Shown: positions 17,948-26,834, counted from the stretch's first letter. The stretch: DNA of 64,000 nucleotides from Salipiger pallidus (GCF_014643635.1 NZ_BMJV01000005.1:274-64273), one strand, 5' to 3'. The notes: generated from the sequence alone by a model not told the origin. A program made the numbers and translations.

Positions 17948-18592
17948 ATGATCACCCCGAAGGACGCAAGCCTGTCGAATGAAAAGCTCTGCCGCATGGC
18001 GCCGGTGATCCCGGTGCTGGTGGTTGAGGATGCCGCGAAGGCCGCGCCCCTTGCGCAGGCGCTGGTCAAGGGCGGGCTTCCGGCGCTGGAAGTGACGCTG
18101 CGCACCCCCTGCGCGCTCGAGGCCATCGCTGAAATGGCGAAGGTCGAGGGCGGCATCGTCGGCGCGGGAACGCTTCTGACCCCGGCGGATGTCCACGCGG
18201 CAATCGACGCGGGCGCAACCTTTGGCGTCTCGCCCGGTGCCACGGACCGGCTCCTAGATGCCTGCGAGGAAGCGGGCCTGCCGCTGCTGCCGGGGGCCGC
18301 CACCTCGTCGGAGGCGATGCGCCTTTATGAACGCGGCTATACCATGCTGAAGTTCTTCCCCGCCGAAGCCAATGGCGGCGCGCCGGCGCTGAAGGCCATA
18401 GGCGCGCCGCTGCCCCAGCTGAAATTCTGTCCTACGGGCGGCGTCAGCATGAAGAACGTGGGCGATTACCTGAAGCTGTCCAACGTTCTGTGCTGCGGCG
18501 GAAGCTGGGTGGCGCCGAAGGACATGGTGAACGTGGACGATTGGGCAGGGATCGAGGCGCTTGCCGCCGAGGCCGCTGCCCTGCCGCGCTGA
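17948..18592 (+). CDS. eda: 2-keto-3-deoxy-6-phosphogluconate (KDPG) aldolase
   Basis: Class I aldolase of the Entner-Doudoroff pathway, splitting KDPG to pyruvate and glyceraldehyde 3-phosphate, often also acting on 2-keto-4-hydroxyglutarate. 214 residues. The Schiff-base lysine is K135 in MLKFFPAE and the catalytic glutamate is E48 in ALEVTLRT; the phosphate-binding PTGGVS loop is present. AGGAGG lies shortly before the ATG. It stands alone, without edd, but behind a CceR-like site, and a terminator follows. Confidence 0.96.
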   Translation: MITPKDASLSNEKLCRMAPVIPVLVVEDAAKAAPLAQALVKGGLPALEVTLRTPCALEAIAEMAKVEGGIVGAGTLLTPADVHAAIDAGATFGVSPGATDRLLDACEEAGLPLLPGAATSSEAMRLYERGYTMLKFFPAEANGGAPALKAIGAPLPQLKFCPTGGVSMKNVGDYLKLSNVLCCGGSWVAPKDMVNVDDWAGIEALAAEAAALPR

Positions 18593-18612
18593 TTTCGACA
18601 GTACGACACAAG

Positions 18613-18648
18613 ACGGGCGTGGCAGAGGCGATCTGCCGCGCCCGTTTC
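18613..18648 (+). terminator. intrinsic terminator of eda
   Basis: ACGGGCGTGGCAG (18613-18625) pairs with CTGCCGCGCCCGT (18633-18645) with one mismatch, followed by TT. Confidence 0.7.
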
Positions 18649-18681
18649 CTGCAAGCCCAACGCGTCCCCCCGGGGTAGGCT

Positions 18682-19791
18682 TCAGCCAATCAGCCCGCCG
18701 CCCTTGGCATTGGTCTCCTCGTAGAACCGCTGGAGGCGCTGCAGCGCGATACGTAGGACAACCTTGCCGGACCGCGCGGCCCAGCCCATACGCTTTTCGG
18801 TTATCTCAAGGCCTTCGAGATAGCAGCAGCATTGCAGCGCAACGTCACCAAGCCCCGGCCCAAGCTCCTTGAGGGCGGCGATGAAACGCCCTCTCGCCGC
18901 CTCCGGACCACGGGGCAGCTCTGTCACCTCCATGTCCGCACCCGGTGTCAGGAACTGATCCCAGTTTTGCGCGCCGCGATTGCCGATCTGCGCCAGTTCG
19001 AAATCCTCGCGAAGGCGCTCCCCTGCCCGGACCAGATCATCGCAGATAAAGGGCATACCGGATTTGTCCCGGCGCCGGGAAAGCAGCACCAGCGGGCTTT
19101 CCGTCATCATCGCCCGCCGGCGCGCCTGTGGATCGGCGGCGGCGGCCTCCATGGCCGCCTCTGCATCCGAGGTCCGGGCAAAGCCGGCCTGAGCCTCGGC
19201 AAAGCCGCGCAGCTTGTTTTCTTGATCTGCCAGCAACTTGCTCAGTGCCACCCGCCCCGCTGACGTGATCCGGTAGCGCGAGATCCGGCCCGGCGCATGG
19301 CAGGCAATCCAGCCTTTCAGCGCCATCGCCTGTGCCACCGGCGCATCCACCACGGCAGTGCGGGTAGAGCCGCCGTCGCCAAGGTCGCGGACCACCACGG
19401 CCTTTTCCATCTTATCCGCGACCGCAAGCACGGCGCTGGTTTCACACAATCTGCGCAACACGCGCCGCGCTTCGCGGGCAAGCATGGCGGAATCCGGTGT
19501 CTGGTCATCCCGGAGAGGCTCTGTCATCTTTCCGAACTCCTTGTCGGCGGTCCGGGCATTGAGGCGTCCCAACCGCCTCAGGGCCCCGTCGACAAGCGGA
19601 TCGTCCCGCAAGGTTTCGATCTTTCGCACCTGGCGCAAGACCGTCGAAGCGTGGCAACCCGCGTGTCGCGCCAGTTTCCGTATCGCCTCTCCACCTTCCG
19701 TATGGGCAAGATAGTGCTTTGCATCTTCCGGCACCCAGGCAGGAAGGCGAACGGCAACATCTGTTTCGCTACGGCAAACCATGTCTTTCAT
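18682..19791 (-). CDS. DUF6456 helix-turn-helix protein
   Basis: 369-residue, probably cytosolic DNA-binding protein. The N-terminal third contains a helix-turn-helix-like segment (AIRKLARHAGCHASTVLRQVRKIE, about residues 36-59). The C-terminal ~130 residues carry the DUF6456 signature (SPLVLLSRRRDKSGMPFI, then AGERLREDFELAQIG and NWDQFL). The family is typical of Rhodobacterales and other alphaproteobacteria; its function is not known to me, but the architecture suggests a transcription factor. A consensus DnaA box lies 17 bp upstream of the start, and the divergent neighbour encodes DUF6477. An alternative ATG nine bases downstream (19782) fits the GGGG ribosome site slightly better. Confidence 0.8.
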   Translation of the reverse strand: MKDMVCRSETDVAVRLPAWVPEDAKHYLAHTEGGEAIRKLARHAGCHASTVLRQVRKIETLRDDPLVDGALRRLGRLNARTADKEFGKMTEPLRDDQTPDSAMLAREARRVLRRLCETSAVLAVADKMEKAVVVRDLGDGGSTRTAVVDAPVAQAMALKGWIACHAPGRISRYRITSAGRVALSKLLADQENKLRGFAEAQAGFARTSDAEAAMEAAAADPQARRRAMMTESPLVLLSRRRDKSGMPFICDDLVRAGERLREDFELAQIGNRGAQNWDQFLTPGADMEVTELPRGPEAARGRFIAALKELGPGLGDVALQCCCYLEGLEITEKRMGWAARSGKVVLRIALQRLQRFYEETNAKGGGLIG

Positions 19792-19807
19792 CCCCTAGGC
19801 CAGTCAT

Positions 19808-19816
19808 TTATCCACA
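19808..19816 (+). promoter_or_regulatory. consensus DnaA box between DUF6456 and DUF6477 genes
   Basis: TTATCCACA, an exact match to the strict E. coli consensus, in an AT-rich stretch that also contains TTTTCCCCA (19820-19828) and GTTGGTTAACAAC further right. Whether DnaA binds here is untested. Confidence 0.5.
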
Positions 19817-20008
19817 GAGTTTTCCCCAGAATATCGCAACCTTGGGCAGTGTGGGGTTACCTGTTGGTTAACAACAATTGCGACCACCTGAAATTAGCTT
19901 CAATTTATAAACAATTCTGAACAAGCCGCGCGCTGCGCGCGACAGCTCCGCAACATCGCCCGGAGCATGCCACCATGGGCTCGTCACCTCATTGAAAGGA
20001 TACGAGAC

Positions 20009-20305
20009 ATGCAGGATGTCATGGGAATGCTGTCGTCGCTGCGCCGGCCGAAACTGCTGGTTGAGGCCGCACGCGTCGGGGCGAGCGAGTATCGGCGAGA
20101 ACGGCACCTGGGGCGGATACTGGGGATGACGCCGTTGCGCAGCGGGCCTGCCGTTTTCAGCCTGTTCGAGATAGAAACAACGCTGAACGATTGCCGGGTC
20201 AGCGGTGAAGGCGGCTATTCCGCCAGCCGCCATGTCGAAGTGCTGGCGGCACTGATTGGCGAAGCGCACCTGCTCGAAGCCGCGCGCGCGGACGCTGCAT
20301 CCTGA
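20009..20305 (+). CDS. DUF6477 family protein
   Basis: 98-residue protein starting MQDVMGMLSSLRRPKLLVEAA, the usual DUF6477 N-terminus, with a conserved RHVEVLAALIGEAHLL segment near the end. Predicted all-helical and cytosolic; no enzymatic motif visible. The ATG at 20009 has GAAAGGA 9 bases upstream. It is divergent from the DUF6456 regulator-like gene with a 217 bp shared region containing a DnaA box. The two DUF families occurring side by side suggests a functional link, but this is inference. Confidence 0.75.
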   Translation: MQDVMGMLSSLRRPKLLVEAARVGASEYRRERHLGRILGMTPLRSGPAVFSLFEIETTLNDCRVSGEGGYSASRHVEVLAALIGEAHLLEAARADAAS

Positions 20306-20330
20306 CAAGGCAGCGCCCGCAGATGTATGA

Positions 20331-21875
20331 TCAGGTAAAGCTGTCGGGCTGCGCCGCCTTTTTTTCCGCCACGAAAGCGCTCAGGGCCTCGGCGATAGCG
20401 GGATCCAGCGGCGGCTGTTCGTAGGTGTCGAGCAGCTTCCTGACCCGCGCCCCGGCGAGGACCATGGTATCGCGGCTGCCTTCTTCGGCCCAGGTTTCGA
20501 ACGGCTTGTAATCGAGCAGCTCCGAGCGCCAGAACGCCTCCTTGAAGTTGGCCTGCGTGTGGGCGCAGCCAAGATAATGCCCGCCCGGCCCCACTTCGCG
20601 CAGCGCATCCATCGCCTGAGCGTTTTCATCCATGGCAACACCGGCTGCCATCTTGTGCAATGCGCCAAGCTGGTCCGCATCCATCACGAACTTCTCGTAA
20701 GAGGCCACGAGCCCTCCTTCGAGCCATCCGCAGGCGTGCAGCATGAAGTTTACCCCGGCATAAAGCCCGTTGTTGAGCGTGTTTGCCGTCTCGTAGGCGG
20801 CCTGCGCATCGGGCAGCTTCGAGCCGCAGAACGAGCCGGCCGAGCGGAACGGCAGCCCGAGCCGCCGAGCCAGCTGACCCGCCCCATAGGTGATCTGCGA
20901 AGCCTCGGGGGTGCCGAAGGTCGGCGCGCCAGAGTTCATGTCGATCGATGTCACGAAGGCGCCGAAGATTACCGGCGCGCCCTTGCGCACCAGTTGGCTG
21001 TAGGCAACGCCTGCCATCACCTCGGCCAGCACCTGGGTCAGTGTCCCCGCGACCGACACCGGCGCCATGGCACCGCCGACGATGAAGGGCGACACGATGC
21101 AGGCCTGGTTGTTGGCGGCATAGACTTCGAGCGCGCCCATCATGGTGTCGTCGAAGGTCAGCGGCGAGTTGATGTTGACCAGCGAGGTCATCACCGTGTT
21201 GTCCTGCACGAAGTCCTTGCCAAAGAGCACACCGCACATGTCGACGCTGTCCTGCGCCCGGCTGGGTTCGGTGACCGAGCCCATGAAGGGCTTGTCCGAC
21301 AGGGTCATGTGAGCGTGCAGCATGTCGAGGTGCCGCTTGTTCACCGGCACATCCGTCGGCTCGCACACGGTGCCCCCGGAATGGTGCAGCCAGCGCGACA
21401 TCTGGCCGAGTTTCACGAAGTTCCGGAAATCCTCGATGGTGGCATACCGGCGGCCACCGACGGCGTCATGCACGAAAGGCGGGCCGTAAACCGGGGCGAG
21501 GACCAGGTTGCGGCCACCGATTTCGACATTGCGGGCGGAGTTGCGGGCAACTTGAGTGAACTGCGACGGCGCGGTGCTGCAAAGCTGCCGGGCAAGGCCG
21601 CGGGGGATGCGGACACGCTCGCCCTCGATCTCGGCGCCGGCCTCTTTCCAGCGGGCCAGTGCCCCGGGATTGTTCACGAAGTTGACGCCGATCTCTTCCA
21701 GCACCGTCTCGGCATTGTGCTCGATGATCTCCAGCGCTTCCTCGTTCAGGATCTCCATGTCGGGGATGTTGCGCGTGATGAAACGTGCGGTCTCCACCGA
21801 GGTCACGCTACGGGCAGCCCGGCGCGCGGCACCGCCACCGCTTCTGCCGCGCCTCTGGGCGGTTGCTTCCGTCAT
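20331..21875 (-). CDS. MttB-family (non-pyrrolysine) methyltransferase
   Basis: 514-residue member of the trimethylamine methyltransferase (MttB) superfamily. Archaeal MttB reads an in-frame amber codon as pyrrolysine; this gene has no internal TAG, so it belongs to the large non-pyrrolysine group, whose characterised members (such as MtgB) demethylate glycine betaine or related quaternary amines to a corrinoid protein. No corrinoid protein or activating enzyme gene is adjacent. The N-terminus is basic (QRRGRSGGGAARRAARS). GGAGGG lies 6 bases before the ATG. Substrate unknown; betaine-like osmolytes are plausible in a marine bacterium. Confidence 0.85.
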   Translation of the reverse strand: MTEATAQRRGRSGGGAARRAARSVTSVETARFITRNIPDMEILNEEALEIIEHNAETVLEEIGVNFVNNPGALARWKEAGAEIEGERVRIPRGLARQLCSTAPSQFTQVARNSARNVEIGGRNLVLAPVYGPPFVHDAVGGRRYATIEDFRNFVKLGQMSRWLHHSGGTVCEPTDVPVNKRHLDMLHAHMTLSDKPFMGSVTEPSRAQDSVDMCGVLFGKDFVQDNTVMTSLVNINSPLTFDDTMMGALEVYAANNQACIVSPFIVGGAMAPVSVAGTLTQVLAEVMAGVAYSQLVRKGAPVIFGAFVTSIDMNSGAPTFGTPEASQITYGAGQLARRLGLPFRSAGSFCGSKLPDAQAAYETANTLNNGLYAGVNFMLHACGWLEGGLVASYEKFVMDADQLGALHKMAAGVAMDENAQAMDALREVGPGGHYLGCAHTQANFKEAFWRSELLDYKPFETWAEEGSRDTMVLAGARVRKLLDTYEQPPLDPAIAEALSAFVAEKKAAQPDSFT

Positions 21876-22149
21876 GTGATCCCTCCGAACTGGTTTGCGG
21901 ACGCACTTCGACCGCGATTGTCCCTTCCTTCTAGCTTGCCCTGCCCAGCCTTACCGGGCGGTTAGCGGCACCTGACGGGAAAAAGCGACATTCCGTCGTC
22001 TCCTGCCCACCAGTCAAGTCCACCTGTCCGAAGGGGATACTCCGTCAAAGATTAAAAACCCATGTATCGCTTTGATGACGTTAACAGCTCGTTGACCGGT
22101 GGTGGGGATGATGGAGGCGGGCAGCAAGGCCCGATCGGGAGCAGAGCCA

Positions 22150-22971
22150 ATGTCAGCAGGCGCAGAAACAGCATGGCACACCGCAAGGCGGCGCGGCGCA
22201 CACGCACGAGTCATCGGTCCCGAAGGAACGGACCGGGACACCGTACGCATCACCAGCACCGGGCCCACCAGCCGCAATCGTGACGGCGACGGCCCCGGCG
22301 GCGGAGCCGGGCTACCCGACCTCACCACCGCGGAAATCGGCGCGTTGGCGCATCTTTACAGGGGCGAGGTGTATCGCTGTTCGGTATGGCGCACGCGGCT
22401 CGACACGACCACGAATTGGGCAGTGGTGACGCTGGGGGTCGCGCTGTCAATTTCCTTTGCTGCGCCGGAGGCGTCCCCCTTGCCGCTGGTCCTGGTGGGC
22501 ATCCTCAACTTGTTTTTCCTGACGCTCGAAGCCCGGCGTTACCGGTATTGTGACATCTGGCGCACCAGGTTTCGCGGCATGGAAAAGAACTTCTACGCGG
22601 CGCTTCTCGACCCGCGGGCGCGTTCCCCCAACCCCCTATGGCGCCAGATGCTCGCCCATGATTACGTCTATCCTGTGTTCCACCTATCCTACGCGCAGGC
22701 CCTCGGACGCCGACTGAGGCGCAGCTACATCTGGATCATGTTCATCCAGGTGGCCGCCTTCCTCGGCAAGATTACCGTCCACCCCACGCCCGTATCCTCC
22801 TGGGACGAGGCGACGCAGCGCGCCTCGGTCGGCGCCATCCCGGGCGAGGTCATCTTTGCGGGCGGCGTGACCTACGTCGTCATCTTCTGCGCCATCGCAG
22901 TCTACAGCGCATGGCGCGACCGCCGCCGCTTCCATTCGGACAATATGCCCCTGCCGGACGCCATCTACTGA
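22150..22971 (+). CDS. DUF2270 integral membrane protein
   Basis: 273-residue protein with a ~70-residue hydrophilic N-terminus followed by four predicted membrane helices: NWAVVTLGVALSISFAA, PLVLVGILNLFFLTLEA, YIWIMFIQVAAFLGKI and VTYVVIFCAIAVYSAW. Between them lies the conserved EARRYRYCDIWRTRFRGMEKNFYA of DUF2270. The function of the family is unknown. The ATG at 22150 follows GGGAG by 8 bases; a GTG 51 bases upstream is in frame but has no advantage. The carbonic anhydrase gene follows on the same strand after 88 bp. Confidence 0.82.
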   Translation: MSAGAETAWHTARRRGAHARVIGPEGTDRDTVRITSTGPTSRNRDGDGPGGGAGLPDLTTAEIGALAHLYRGEVYRCSVWRTRLDTTTNWAVVTLGVALSISFAAPEASPLPLVLVGILNLFFLTLEARRYRYCDIWRTRFRGMEKNFYAALLDPRARSPNPLWRQMLAHDYVYPVFHLSYAQALGRRLRRSYIWIMFIQVAAFLGKITVHPTPVSSWDEATQRASVGAIPGEVIFAGGVTYVVIFCAIAVYSAWRDRRRFHSDNMPLPDAIY

Positions 22972-23059
22972 TCCATTAGGAGCCACTTCAGGGTTTTGCG
23001 CCATGTTGCGCACCAACGAGTCACGGCACGAACCGCCCAATTCCGGAGCTTTCACAGAA

Positions 23060-24034
23060 ATGTATCGCTTTGTCGTTTCCCTGATCTGTGTCCTCGGCCT
23101 GACTGCCGGCACGGCCTGCGCTGAAGCCACTCACGGAAGAAGTCGTTCCGCCCTGCCGCCGGGAACCCATGGCCAAGATACCGGATTCGGCGCCACGGCG
23201 GCCGGTCACGACAGCGGTGGCCAGGGCGCTGAACGGCATATAGCGAAGGACCCGCATGCGACAGGCGCTACGCAGGCGAGCGTCTCGGCCCCGGTGTCGT
23301 CCGGCCATGGTGCGACCTGTCAGGGCTTCGGCCCGCAGACACCGCGTGACATCACCAATCCCTACGGACGCAATCCCTCACGATTCCAGATTGCACCGCC
23401 GCCCGAAGAGATGAACCTGTGCAATATCCACACGCACACCAATGCCGAACACATGGGGCCGGGCTTTTCCATCTATGCAGGGCCGGGTGACCATGGCGGG
23501 TTCCGCTGCTCTGGAGGGCAGAACCTCAGCCCGTCGGAACTCAGCCGGCCCCGGCGCAACGGCGCCCGCTTCGAAGGGGTCGAACCCGGCGACACGATCG
23601 AAGTGCACTGGGTCTATTCCAGCTGCAATATCGCACCGGGGCCGGGCCTTGGCTCGTGTCTGTCGGATGCCTGTCGGAACCCCGAGCTTCGGGTGGAAAG
23701 TCAGGTCTTCCTTGTCGTGAACGACCCAACGGCGCTGGATTTTCGCGACTTCGTCTACATGGGGACCATGCGCAATGGCCTCAGCCAAGCGCGGTCCCTG
23801 CCTACCGGGACAGGCAATCCGGTGGTATTTCTCGGCTCGACCACCGGGCCGAGCTATAGCCAAGAGATCTGCTCGCCCCTGCAAGTGACATGGTCCGTGC
23901 GCCCACGCTGTGCCCGGCTCGACATCACCTCCCTTGATGCGTGGGCCGCCATGGGCAACATTTTTGAGGAAATCCAAAGTCACGGGGTGCGGCAGCTTGT
24001 CACCGCGCCAGACCTTCTGTCCCCCATCGAATGA
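23060..24034 (+). CDS. delta-class carbonic anhydrase, exported
   Basis: 324-residue protein with a Sec signal peptide (MYRFVVSLICVLGLTAGTACA) and a low-complexity His/Gly-rich linker to about residue 85. The catalytic domain has CNIHTHTNAEH (residues 121-131) followed by GPGFS, resembling the zinc-histidine region of delta carbonic anhydrases (Pfam CA_like), first described in diatoms such as Thalassiosira. It would interconvert CO2 and bicarbonate in the periplasm. Several paired cysteines in the mature part (FRCSGG, SSCNIAP, GSCLSDAC, EICSP, PRCARL) suggest disulfides. The frame also has an ATG at 23003, but 23060 places the signal peptide correctly; no strong Shine-Dalgarno is seen. Confidence 0.8.
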   Translation: MYRFVVSLICVLGLTAGTACAEATHGRSRSALPPGTHGQDTGFGATAAGHDSGGQGAERHIAKDPHATGATQASVSAPVSSGHGATCQGFGPQTPRDITNPYGRNPSRFQIAPPPEEMNLCNIHTHTNAEHMGPGFSIYAGPGDHGGFRCSGGQNLSPSELSRPRRNGARFEGVEPGDTIEVHWVYSSCNIAPGPGLGSCLSDACRNPELRVESQVFLVVNDPTALDFRDFVYMGTMRNGLSQARSLPTGTGNPVVFLGSTTGPSYSQEICSPLQVTWSVRPRCARLDITSLDAWAAMGNIFEEIQSHGVRQLVTAPDLLSPIE

Positions 24035-24142
24035 CTCCCGGCTGCCCCGGTGAGCCGTCGACCTCGAGACTGGAAGCATCATCGGTACACAACTGGCACC
24101 TCGCCTCTTGCGCAGGGGCGCAAGCGCCCCTAAAGCGTCGCC

Positions 24143-25708
24143 ATGACCCAGCATGATCGCCTCCTCATCATCGACTTCGGTTCCCAGGTGACGCAGCTCA
24201 TCGCGCGCCGCCTGCGCGAGCTGAACGTCTACTGCGAAATCCACCCCTACCAGAATGTCACCGACGCGTTCCTGGCCGAGTTCGCCCCTAAGGCGATCAT
24301 CTTTTCCGGCGGCCCCGACTCGGTGATGCGCGAGGGCTCGCCCCGTCCGCCGCAATCGGCCTACGAGCTTGGCGTGCCGATCCTCGGGATCTGCTATGGC
24401 CAGCAGGTCATGATGCAGGATCTCGGCGGTCGTGTCGAAGCGGGAGAACACGCCACGGCGGAGTTCGGCCGCGCCTACGTGCTTCCGACCGAGCGCAGTA
24501 CTGATTTCTTCAACGGCTGGTTCCTCGACGCCACCGGACGCGAACAGGTCTGGATGTCGCACGGCGACCACGTGGCGGAAATCGCCCCGGGCTTCGAGGT
24601 CTACGGCACATCGCCCGGCGCCCCTTTCGCGATGATCGCCGACCTCGACCGCCGCTTCTACGCGGTGCAGTTCCATCCCGAGGTACACCACACCCCTAAC
24701 GGCGCAACGCTTTACGAGAACTTCGTCAAGATCGCGGGCTTCACCGGCGATTGGACCATGGGCGCCTACCGCGAGGAGATGATTGCCAAGATCCGCGAAG
24801 AAGTCGGCGACCGCCAGGTGATCTGCGCGCTCTCGGGCGGTGTCGACAGCTCGGTCACCGGCATCCTGCTGCACGAAGCCATCGGCGACCAGCTCACCTG
24901 CGTCTTCGTGGATCACGGCCTTCTGCGCCTTGGTGAGGCCGAGCAGGTGGTGTCGATGTTCCGCGACAACTACAACCTTAACCTCATTCACGCCGATGAA
25001 ACCGAGCTGTTTCTCGGTGAGCTCGAAGGCGTCTCGGACCCCGAGACCAAGCGCAAGATCATCGGCCGCCTGTTCATCGACGTGTTCCAGAAATACGCCG
25101 ACCAGATCGAGGGTGCCGAGTTCCTCGCCCAAGGCACGCTTTACCCCGATGTCATTGAATCGGTGAGCTTCTCCGGTGGTCCGTCCGTCACCATCAAGAG
25201 CCACCACAACGTCGGCGGTCTGCCCGAGAAGATGGGCCTCAAGCTGGTTGAGCCGCTGCGCGAGCTCTTCAAGGACGAGGTCCGGGCGCTGGGCACCGAG
25301 CTTGGCCTGCCGAGCAGCTTCATCGGCCGTCACCCCTTCCCCGGGCCGGGCCTTGCCATCCGCTGCCCAGGCGAGATCACCCGCGAGAAGCTCGAGATCC
25401 TGCGCAAGGCGGATGCGGTCTACATCGACCAGATCCGCAAGCACGGCCTCTACGATGAGATCTGGCAGGCCTTTGCCGCAATCCTGCCCATGCGTACCGT
25501 GGGCGTGATGGGCGACGGGCGGACCTACGACTACGCGCTCAGCCTGCGCGCCGTAACCTCTGTCGACGGCATGACAGCCGATTACTACCCGTTCACCCAC
25601 GAGTTCCTAGGCGAAACCTCGACCCGGATCATCAACGAGGTGAAGGGCATCAACCGCGTGTTCTACGATTGCACCTCCAAGCCGCCGGGCACCATCGAGC
25701 TCGAATGA
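24143..25708 (+). CDS. guaA: GMP synthase (glutamine-hydrolysing)
   Basis: Converts XMP to GMP with ATP and glutamine. The 521-residue protein has an N-terminal class I glutamine amidotransferase domain (nucleophile Cys84 in GICYGQQVM; His/Glu in FHPEVHHT), an ATP-pyrophosphatase domain with the PP-loop LSGGVDSS, and the C-terminal dimerisation domain ending KPPGTIELE. The start [15 protein letters not shown] is canonical. It stands alone with guaB not in the window. A GC hairpin at 25779-25801 (GGCGGCACGG/CCGTGCCGCC) follows without a T run. Confidence 0.97.
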   Translation: MTQHDRLLIIDFGSQVTQLIARRLRELNVYCEIHPYQNVTDAFLAEFAPKAIIFSGGPDSVMREGSPRPPQSAYELGVPILGICYGQQVMMQDLGGRVEAGEHATAEFGRAYVLPTERSTDFFNGWFLDATGREQVWMSHGDHVAEIAPGFEVYGTSPGAPFAMIADLDRRFYAVQFHPEVHHTPNGATLYENFVKIAGFTGDWTMGAYREEMIAKIREEVGDRQVICALSGGVDSSVTGILLHEAIGDQLTCVFVDHGLLRLGEAEQVVSMFRDNYNLNLIHADETELFLGELEGVSDPETKRKIIGRLFIDVFQKYADQIEGAEFLAQGTLYPDVIESVSFSGGPSVTIKSHHNVGGLPEKMGLKLVEPLRELFKDEVRALGTELGLPSSFIGRHPFPGPGLAIRCPGEITREKLEILRKADAVYIDQIRKHGLYDEIWQAFAAILPMRTVGVMGDGRTYDYALSLRAVTSVDGMTADYYPFTHEFLGETSTRIINEVKGINRVFYDCTSKPPGTIELE

Positions 25709-25778
25709 GCCAAGGCGCTGGCGCGCTGGTCGCAGCGCCCTAGGCAGCGCCCGGGAGGGCACCAGACGTCCTGCGCGG

Positions 25779-25801
25779 GCGGCACGGAGACCGTGCCGCC
25801 T
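25779..25801 (+). terminator. hairpin downstream of guaA
   Basis: GGCGGCACGG and CCGTGCCGCC form a 10 bp stem 70 bp after the guaA stop and 44 bp before the next gene; no T run, so either a factor-assisted terminator or leader structure. Confidence 0.4.
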
Positions 25802-25844
25802 GCTTGCATGTGAAGGCCGCCCCGGTGGCCAAGGGAGAGAGACC

Positions 25845-26723
25845 ATGAGCCAGACCCTCCGAGCCGTCCTGTGGATGACCGGTGCCGTCGTGTCCTTCAC
25901 CGCGATGGCCCTTGCCGGCCGTGCGATCAGCCTCGACCTCGATACGTTTGAGATCATGTTCTACCGCTCTGCCCTGGGCGTGATCATCGTCTGCGTGGTC
26001 CTGAGCGCGACGCGGAGCTGGGGTCAGATCACCACCCGGCGCATGGGTTTGCAGCTAGTGCGCAACCTGTGCCACTTCACCGGCCAGAACCTGTGGTTCT
26101 ACGCCATCGCCACGATCCCGTTGGCGCAGGTCTTCGCGCTGGAATTCACCTCGCCGCTCTGGGTGATCCTGCTTTCGCCGCTGGTACTGGGTGAACGGCT
26201 GACCAAGAGCCGCGCGGTGGCGGCGGTATTCGGTTTCGTCGGCATCCTCGTGGTGACCCGCCCGGGCGCCGAGCCGCTGTCGCCCGGACTTGTCGCCGCA
26301 GCGCTGACCGCCATCGGTTTTGCCGGCTCGGCGGTGTTCACCCGCCGCCTCACCCGGACCGAAACCATCGCCTGCATCCTGTTCTGGCTCACCGCCATGC
26401 AAGCGGCTATGGGCCTGTTCTGCGCTGGTATCGATGGTGACATTGCCCTGCCTGCTGCAGAAAGCTGGCCCTTCGTGGTGGTTATCGCCATCGGTGGCCT
26501 CGTGGCGCATTACTGCCTGACCACCGCGCTGAGCCTGGCGCCCGCGCCAGTGGTCATGCCCATCGACTTCACCCGTCTTCCCCTGATCGCACTGATCGGC
26601 ATGGCCCTTTACAGCGAGGTTCTCGATCCGTGGGTATTCCTCGGCGCTGCCATCATTTTCGGTGCGAACTACTACAACATTCTGAACGAAACAGGCGTAC
26701 TCGGTCGAAAACTGCAAAAGTGA
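25845..26723 (+). CDS. EamA/DMT-family transporter
   Basis: 292-residue inner-membrane protein of the drug/metabolite transporter superfamily with about ten predicted helices arranged as two EamA repeats (roughly residues 8-138 and 150-283). The conserved first-repeat motif LEFTSPLWVILLSPLVLGERLT and the second-repeat motif PIDFTRLPLIALIGMALYSE are present. Such proteins commonly export metabolites or small amines; the substrate cannot be read from sequence. AAGGGAGAGAG lies just before the ATG. It sits between guaA and the FadL-like gene, with no obvious operon partner. Confidence 0.9.
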   Translation: MSQTLRAVLWMTGAVVSFTAMALAGRAISLDLDTFEIMFYRSALGVIIVCVVLSATRSWGQITTRRMGLQLVRNLCHFTGQNLWFYAIATIPLAQVFALEFTSPLWVILLSPLVLGERLTKSRAVAAVFGFVGILVVTRPGAEPLSPGLVAAALTAIGFAGSAVFTRRLTRTETIACILFWLTAMQAAMGLFCAGIDGDIALPAAESWPFVVVIAIGGLVAHYCLTTALSLAPAPVVMPIDFTRLPLIALIGMALYSEVLDPWVFLGAAIIFGANYYNILNETGVLGRKLQK

Positions 26724-26738
26724 CGTTACGGAGTTTTA

Positions 26739-26774
26739 CGTCAACCTGACGCCTCGTCATCGCTTGACCGTCAA
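26739..26774 (+). promoter_or_regulatory. paired inverted repeats upstream of the FadL-like gene
   Basis: CGTCAACCTGACG (26739-26751) and TTGACCGTCAA (26764-26774) are both perfect inverted repeats containing GTCAA; a third half-site CCGTCAACC follows near 26790. They lie in the only 111 bp leader of the gene, a likely operator for an unidentified repressor. Confidence 0.4.
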
Positions 26775-26834
26775 ATCGACAGGCCACTACCGTCAACCTT
26801 GGAGGAGTGACAGGTTCAAGGGGAGAGGAACGTC

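Noticed and set aside
20331-21875. Possible pyrrolysine codon in the MttB-family gene.
   Set aside because: No in-frame TAG; the frame is open throughout, so it is a non-pyrrolysine homologue.
22062-22074. ATGTATCGCTTTG before the DUF2270 gene is identical to the first 13 bases of the carbonic anhydrase gene (23060-23072).
   Set aside because: The identity stops after 13 bases and the frame that follows has no recognisable content; possibly chance.
23378-25600. Very long open frame (740 codons) on the minus strand opposite guaA and the carbonic anhydrase gene.
   Set aside because: It lies antisense to two well-supported genes and its composition is that of an antisense frame in GC-rich DNA; no domain recognised.
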